A stretch of DNA of 64,000 bases. It comes from Saccopteryx bilineata. Taxonomy: Eukaryota; Chordata; Mammalia; Chiroptera; Emballonuridae. Shown here piece by piece: positions 57,653 through 64,000 of this stretch. Each line of letters starts with the position of its first letter. The first letter of the stretch is position 1. The stretch is from positions 194,450,706-194,514,705 of the forward strand of contig NC_089493.1 of NCBI RefSeq assembly GCF_036850765.1. The letters are read 5' to 3'. Below the pieces are notes generated by a model. It was given only the letters and a program-made list of their open reading frames with translations. It searched no databases and was not told the origin of the DNA. The position numbers and the translations under genes are program-made.

Positions 57653-58660
57653 AAAAATGAATCATTAATCTAAACATAAACATAAACATAAAACTACAAA
57701 ACATCTAGAAGAAAACACAGGAAAAGACCTTTGTGGTCTCGGGTTACCCAGACTTCTCAGGTCTGAAAACGAAAGCATCCTTCACAAAAGAAAAAAATCG
57801 ATAGACTGGACTTGGTCAAAAAGTACACACTTCCACTCTCTGAAACATGCTTGTAAGAACATAAAACAACAAGCCGCACACAGTGAGAAAAGGTCGGCGA
57901 GGCACTATCTGATAAAGGATGTGCCTCCAGAATGAACAGAGAACTCCGCAGACTGAACAATAAGAAAACAAACAACCCAATTTTAAAAAAACCAGCAAAA
58001 CATCTGAACAGACTTTTAACCAAAGAAGATGCACAGGCAGCCAATAAGCACATAAGCAGATGCTCTACATCATCAGCCATTAGTTATTAGAGAAATGCTC
58101 GTTAAAACCACACAGTACTACCAGTACGCATCCGTCGGAATGAAGTAAATGCAAAAAGCTGACTGACCTTCAGCGTTGGCGGAGATGCAGAGGAACCAGA
58201 AGTCCCACGCCGATGAAGTTAAACACACACTTACCTCGTTATCTCCCGACCGCCGGCATCTCCACCTTCGATCCAGCCATTCCACTCGGATTTACCTACG
58301 AGAAAAGGAAATCTCTACTATACAAAGAACTATACACACATGTTCACAGCAGCTTTGCTCATAATAGCTCACGACTGAGAACAATGCGAATGGTCATCAA
58401 CAAGTTGTGGTATACCTGTTTAACAGCATACTATTCAGCAATAAAAATGAGCTATCTATGTAAGCAACGAGGAGCACGAATCTCTGTCTAGTACATACTA
58501 GACGGTTCTATCTAAAGCTCTGGGATATGCAACTAAATTACAGCGACACAAATCCAAATGGCCTTGGCCCGAGGGAAGGTGACATCCATGCGGGAGTGGT
58601 TATAGAAGGTCAAGAGCACACATTTGGGGGCAATGAGGTAACTGTCATGCTCAATTCCAC

Positions 58661-60484
58661 TCCATACTTTTTAAAAAGTCTATAAAGAATCTTAAAGAAA
58701 TTCTCCAAGAACATTTCAAAGCCTCCCGTGGCTAAGAAAGGACCCTATCGCCTTCACTGCAGAGAGCACCTGTCCCTGGTGTCACCCACCGGTGTCCCCA
58801 CCTGCCCGGGCTGAGCCCCCTCCACCCAGTTCCTCAGAGCTCGGGTCTGCGTGCTCGCCTGCACACCCTCCCTCCCCACCCTCCAGTCATCTGTGCTGCC
58901 CACCCCGGCCAGCTGTCTCCCTAACACCTCACCTACTCAAGGCTTCATTATTTGATTTCCCCATCTCTCTCACTCAGAGGAGGAAGGGGAGCAGGGACGA
59001 TCGTACAGGGCAGGAGAGTGGCGGAGAGGGTAGGGAGTTGGTGGCACCTACGACCCCCACCGTAGAACAGGCGCTCAGCACTCCTGTACTTCCGCCCTTC
59101 CCTTCAGCCCCAATTCCCCGGGGTGCTTCCCCTGAAATGCCCACGGGCCTAAATTACTTTCTGCTGAAAACGACAGTGGTTTCCAAGTGAAGGTGACATT
59201 TTCGGCCCTGGGTTTGATATTCAAGGTCCTTCTAAAAGAGCCTTTGACACTCTCTCCCATTAGCCAGCCTTGGAAGAGTCATCAGATCGGCCAGAATTTC
59301 TCTCCCTCCCACATTCTCGTGCCTTTGTCCCCGCTGTTCCCTTGTCTTCCCTGTCTCCCCCCCCCCCGGAAATGCCCACCCAAGGTGCAGCTCCAGCTTT
59401 GCCCTCAGTATGAAGTCTCCTCAGAAAGAGGCAGAAGTGTGAGTCCCCTTGCGTGTCCAACCTGAAGGCTTCATACGCACCTAGAGCAGCTTTCTCGGTC
59501 TTCCCGCCATGTAGATGTGAAAGCCAAGAGTCAAGACTGCTTTTACTCATCTGATCCCCAGCACCAGCCCAGGACTTGGGGCCTTACAGGTACACTGATG
59601 ACTGGATGAATGGATAAAGACGTACACAGATGTATTCACGGATGGGTAGAGAGAAATAGCCTGGCAGAAAGATGAACAGATGACGGATGGGTGGGTGGAT
59701 GGGCGGATGGGTGGGTGGCTGGATGGATGGATGGGTGGGTGGATGGATGATAAAAACTTCAAAGGCAGAGAGTGTTTTTTTAATCCAATCTTGTTTTCAC
59801 AGTGCCTAGAATAAAGTCTAGTATACGGTAATAGATGGTCCCTATATGTTGCTGAAGAAGTGAATAAATAATTGAAGGACCACATTATTGTAAAGTTCTG
59901 GACTGAGTCAGAGGACCTGAGTACTATCTCAATCTGTATCCTCAAGATATCCTTATGGACATGAGAAACTTAAGCAAACATCTTCACTCTTCTGTAAAAT
60001 GGGTAGAAGAATGAAATGATTTCTAGTCTTTTCCCAACAGGCTTGTGTTCCCTGATTTGAAGCTGCCCAAGTCTAAGACAAGGCTATGGGCTGTGGGAGG
60101 GGCCACACTTGAGCAAATGTGTGTTTACTTACAACTTGTCCTAATGCAAAGCTGATCCCAGCTCTCTGCCAGCGAGGGGGAGAAGAGTTAACACACTCCA
60201 GACGAGGTTCTGTTCAGACCGTCTGGCTGAAAGCCTCGTGGTGGAATAGAAAGACAGGCTGATAGCAGAGCCTGGGGGGGTAATTGGAGTGATACACAAA
60301 CCTCTGTGGGGCTGCACCCACCCCAAGCTGACAATAGGAGGGAAGGGCCAGGCCACACAGAGCCTTCCCAGGGCCCTTGGCTGCTAGCCAAACGCACCCT
60401 TTATCCAGAACGGTTATCTGCCCCCAGAGCATGTGGCCCGTGTGCCGGAGCCACACCTGGGTCCTGGCATGCTCTGGAATACTG
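58661..60484. other. Non-coding stretch with GGAT repeats and MIR piece
   Basis: It contains a C-run near 59359-59368, the GGAT-type simple repeat at 59594-59757 and a MIR-like piece at 59880-60010. No exon was recognised. Confidence 0.45.
59594..59757. repeat. (GGAT/GGTG)n simple repeat
   Basis: Interrupted at first, then dense: ggatgggtgggtggatgggc from about 59695 to 59750. Directly visible. Confidence 0.9.
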
Positions 60485-60690
60485 ACTGTACTGAGAACAC
60501 ATCCATCATCAGTCACAGACCCGTGTGTGCCAGGCACTGTCTATACATCACCTGACCACATCTCCCAGCGACCCTGGGAAAGGACTGATGACCTGCACTT
60601 TGGGGAGGAGGAGGATGCAGCCAGTGAGTGCCAGGCTGAGGACTGGAGCCCAGGGGACTTTGGCTGCCTGTCTGTGGACAAGTGCCCTTG
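60485..60690 (+). mobile_element. MIR-like fragment
   Basis: 'gtgtgccaggcactgtctat', 'catcacctgaccacatctcc' and 'ctgcactttggggaggagga', then a 'gtgccaggctgaggactgga' stretch, follow the MIR order. Diverged. Confidence 0.55.
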
Positions 60691-61724
60691 AACTAGTCAG
60701 GGAGCAATCCAGAGAGGAGACTTCGGGAGGGGCTCCTGCTGGGACTTGCTAGATGCCTTTGCAACGTGTGCTCACACTGACTCAAGCCTCCCGTGCGGGC
60801 CCATCACCCCCCGTGTTGTAGATGGGGACGCGGGGACACAGACTGACCCGTGAAACGGTCACACGATGAGGGAACTGAGATTCCACCCCCGGGAACTGGA
60901 GTCCCAGCCAGGCTCTTCACTGCCGAATCATCCTGTTCCCATGTGGTAGCTGTCGGGGACATCTGTGGAGTTTGCCTAAACATCCACTCTTCCTGCCTCT
61001 GGTGACGGCATCTGAATTCTGAGGTGAATCCCACCCACCGCACGCCCCCACCCGCCACTTCAGTCCATGTGATTTGGGCAGAACTGACAGGCCCTGTTCT
61101 CTCCCCACCTTCTGCAGGCTGGGCAGAGGATTCCTCAGGCCACAGTGGACACGCGTGACCAGAGATATCCAGTGAGACTCCATTTCTTTGACGCTAGAGA
61201 AAACCACTGAGAAAGGGGAACCCTCTTCTATGAGATTTCTGAGCTGGTGAGACGGAAGCTAGGAACTGCTAGGGTCACCTGTGACACTGCAAAGGGGCAA
61301 GGTGCCAGAGAGTGACCCCAACACAGAGAAGAGCGGGGATAAGAGATGGAGAGTGACCATTTCCTAAGGGCCTGTTTTGAGATCCTGGCTTCAGCCACAC
61401 CTGAATATATTCCAGGGGAACTTCCTTCCTATATAAACCAGTCTGAGTCCATGTCAGGACCTCTGTGGAATGTTTCCACCTTGGGCAGTGCTAAGCACCC
61501 ATGTCTGACCTCTCCCGCTAGGGTGGGAAGTCCTGAGCACGGGGTCGTTAATGGAGTCGTTTATTTATCCATCCAGCACCTGGCCTCCTCTGGAGCTCAG
61601 GAAACATTTTCTGAATCCATAGGCTCGTTTCTGTCAATAAATACTCGCCAACCCCGAGTAGACGTCAGGCACTGCACAGATTAGAGGCGAATATGGCACA
61701 ATGGCTAACTAGAATGGTGATGAT

Positions 61725-61935
61725 AGGAGCTGACATTTATTGAGTTATTACTTTGTGCCAGGTGCTGCTCTAACTCATTTAACCCTCAGAGCAAACTATT
61801 GAAGTAGGTACTATTATTACCTCCCATTTCTAAGTCTCAGCTGTCAAAGAATTTGCCCAAGGTCACACAGAGATGGTAAGTGGCAGAGGCAGAATTTAAA
61901 TCCAGGCAGTCTGGTTCCAAATCCATGTTCTTAAC
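61725..61935 (+). mobile_element. MIR SINE (well preserved)
   Basis: 'tttattgagttattactttg', 'tgccaggtgctgctctaact', 'ttgcccaaggtcacacagag', 'ggcagaatttaaatccaggc' and 'agtctggttccaaatccatg' form a near-complete MIR. Confidence 0.92.
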
Positions 61936-62084
61936 TGGTCCGCGGGTGAGATCATGGGGACTAACTAGACTGCTTCGTCATTAGCCTGCCTTCTCCTTCC
62001 TGTCTTTCCACCCGCTTCTGGAAAGAGCGGGACTGTGAATGCCATCGGCCAGGCCCAGCAGGGCTGATTGAAAACCTGGGTTCT

Positions 62085-62275
62085 GGAGGGAGACACACTG
62101 GTTTGAATTTCTAACAGCACCATTCTTTGACCCTATGTACCTTACAGTAACCCCCCACCCACCTCAAGTCTCAGCTGCTTCAGGGTTAATAATACTGCGG
62201 GGCAGTTACTAGGATTGAAAGGGTGAATATATAAAACTCACTGGGCAGTAAGTGCAATCGCTGTCATTGAAACCT
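62085..62275 (+). mobile_element. MIR fragment
   Basis: 'ctggtttgaatttctaacag', 'gttaataatactgcggggca' and 'gttactaggattgaaagggt' then 'aaactcactgggcagtaagt' form a MIR 5' part and 3' end. Confidence 0.65.
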
Positions 62276-63119
62276 TCTGTTGTTCTCATGGGTCAGAGCA
62301 ACCATCCATGTACGGGGCTTGGCACGAGCCACACCATCAAATATTATGAATGTGCTTCCAGGTTTGTTTTTCTGCCCTCACCACATCTATGACTTTGAAA
62401 GAGCACCCGCACTTCTCTTAAATGATTCGGCCAATTCTGTTCACCAAGCCCCTAAAAAGCCCTGCTTCCAGCCAGCCTTCAAAATGAATGAAAGATTTGG
62501 AATTCCCTTTATCTCTCCACCCACAGAATCAAAGGGAGCAGGCGAGGGCTGCGGAGCGGGGGAGGAACTCAAGATGGAACAGGCCCCAAGTTTTGGACTG
62601 GCAGAAGCACAACTGTGGTTCAAACTAGGCTGAGCTGCAGGGCGCGCCCCCGTGTTCCGCTCTGCATGTGCCCTTGAGAAGTAAACACAGCTGCCAGAAA
62701 GCAGGACACTTCAGCCGTAGCTAATCCCAGGCCACCAGGCGAGCGGGGACTCAGAGGTGCCCTGCGATGCGAAGTGTTTTTCCAGAACGTCAGCAAGCAC
62801 ACAGAGCAAAGAGGGAGGGGACAGTGCAATGCAGGTACCAGCGGGCGTCAGAGCTGGAATGAAGGAGGCTGCATGCACAGACCAGCGCCAACCTTCCCAG
62901 CACGCAGCCTTCCTCCCTAGGGTGGCCTTGGCTCCACTGCCCTCTAGTGGCCGGACTGGGTTCAGCGGGCCGGTTTTAAGCCAAGTGCCAGGCGCTGGCT
63001 CTCTGAACTCGGAGCCTAAAGGAAACCAGATGCCTTCTGTCCACCCCTCCACCGCTGGCCTAGTCCCGCCTCTCCTGTAGCTCTCCTGTGCAGTCTCCAA
63101 CAACCTCCCCACTGGGATT

Positions 63120-63320
63120 AACAAACATCGTACAACTACTGACTGCTGACCGCAGGCACTGTGCTTACACACTAGCTCCGAATCCTTGCAACGTTCTCTG
63201 GGATTGGGTAGCATCTCGTTCACAGACGAGGAAACTGAGGCTTGCGTGGGTGGGAGGATTTGGCTGAGGCCATGTAGCTAGTTCTGAGATCTGGAGTTGA
63301 AACTCAGCAGCGCCTTGGGC
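63120..63320 (+). mobile_element. MIR fragment
   Basis: 'caggcactgtgcttacacac', 'tcacagacgaggaaactgag', 'ccatgtagctagttctgaga' and 'tctggagttgaaactcagca' follow the MIR core and tail. Confidence 0.75.
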
Positions 63321-63496
63321 TGGGCTCACAGACATAACGGTTTGATCAGCAGCGTGCCCTAGGAAACTGCTCGACCCCGGCCACCACTACAGGCCAGGGG
63401 ACCACAGACCCTGGGGGCGGGACTGAGCCATAGCACGGGTGCTTTCACAGACCGCCAGGGGATTCAGAGCCCCAGCTTGAGCAGCTCCGTTTACAC

Positions 63497-64000
63497 CAGG
63501 GGTCCCCAAACTACGGCCCGCGGGCCACATGTGGCCCCCTGAGGCCGTTTATCTGGCCCCCACCGCACTTACGGAAGGAGCACCTCTTTCATCAGTGGTC
63601 AGTGAGAGGAGCACATTGACCATCTCATTAGCCAAAAGCAGGCCCATAGTTCCCATTAAAGTACTGGTCAGTTTCTTGATTTAAATTTACTTCTTCTTTA
63701 TTTTAAATATTGTATTTGTTCCCGTTTTGTTTTTTTTACTTTAAAATAAGATATGTTCAGCCTGACCTGTGGTGGCACAGTGTATAAAGCGTTGACCTGG
63801 AAAGGCTGAGGTCGCCGGTTTGAAACCCCTGGGCTTGCCTGGTCAAGGCACATATGGGAGTTGATGCTTCCAGCTCCTCCCCCCCTTCTCTCTCTCTGTC
63901 TCTCCCTCTCCTCTCTAAAAATGAATAAATAAAATATGTTCAGTGTGCATAGAGATTTGTTCATAGTTGTTTTTTTTATAGTCCGGCCCTCTAACGGTCA
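63497..64000 (+). mobile_element. hAT element, right end beyond window
   Basis: It starts 'caggggtccccaaactacgg' then 'cccgcgggccacatgtggcc'. It includes 'gcacctctttcatcagtggt' and, near the window end, 'atagtccggccctctaacgg'. It is the longer version of the family at 8759-8931. The left flank 8-mer is gtttacac (63489-63496); the matching right copy lies outside the window. A SINE splits it at 63761-63928. Confidence 0.88.
63761..63928 (+). mobile_element. Short tRNA-derived SINE nested in the hAT
   Basis: Head 'cctgacctgtggtggcacag', B-box-like 'ggtttgaaacccc', 'aaggcacatatgggagttga', then a (TCTC)n/A-rich tail. The duplication ataagatatgttcag/ataaaatatgttcag (one mismatch) lies at 63746-63760 and 63929-63943. 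It is related to the second SINE family but much shorter. Confidence 0.9.

Larger units (their letters stand above)
56495..58660 (+). mobile_element. Old L1 fragments (ORF2 3' part), interrupted by SINEs
   Basis: 56495-56660 has 'agtctggcaattcctcaaaa' and 'tgacctagcaattctaggta'. From 57048, 'accaagacagtgtctatatc', 'caactggatatcacaggc', 'ctatctgataaaggatgtgc', 'caaccagcaaaacatctg'-like and 'caacaagttgtggtatacc' follow the old L1M ORF2 and 3' UTR order up to about 58.5-58.66 kb. Because the 56.5-kb piece belongs later in L1 than the 57.05-kb piece, at least two insertions are present. Confidence 0.75.

Overview
This window is mammalian nuclear DNA, most probably from a bat (Chiroptera). The main evidence is the repeats. 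A long tRNA-derived SINE, with the perfect pol III A box TGGCTCAGTGG and B box GGTTCGATTCC, recurs in a form I recall from bat genomes. A second tRNA-derived SINE family is also present, along with several young hAT elements, one of which matches my recollection of the horizontally transferred SPIN family. The bat family is not resolved; all family assignments come from memory, not from a search.

The only protein-coding gene I can support is complexin 2 (CPLX2) on the + strand. A GC-rich, CGG-bearing block at about 6.54-6.9 kb looks like a promoter and a non-coding first exon with its donor at 6894. A 7.4-kb intron follows. The coding exons lie at 14390-14420, 14565-14740 and 15323-15520 and encode a full 134-residue protein. 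A long 3' UTR follows, and I could not place its end.

The remaining ~44 kb (about 20-64 kb) shows no recognisable cellular exon and is built from repeats. There are six clear minisatellites: 4x101 bp at 20.3 kb, about 20x43 bp at 27.8 kb, 5x41 bp at 29 kb, 4x83 bp at 32 kb, 4x80 bp at 33.2 kb, and exactly 85 units of 40 bp at 43.8-47.2 kb. There are remnants of three retroviral classes: ERV-L-like pol at 31-33 kb, a class II integrase at 53.4-54 kb, and class I gag-pro at 54.6-55.7 kb. L1 3' ends, MIR and L2 fragments, MaLR-like LTRs and a Tigger-like DNA transposon make up much of the rest.

Many insertions have visible target-site duplications, so relative ages can be read: L1 inside Tigger, SINE inside hAT, SINE inside retroviral integrase, SPIN inside retroviral gag, and two SINEs stacked at one target. 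The points most worth following are the 40-bp array, which carries a splice-donor-like site in every unit; the SINE-borne CTCF-like motifs; the SPIN copy; and a motif-dense, repeat-free block at 34.13-34.40 kb that may be an enhancer. I found no new gene system.
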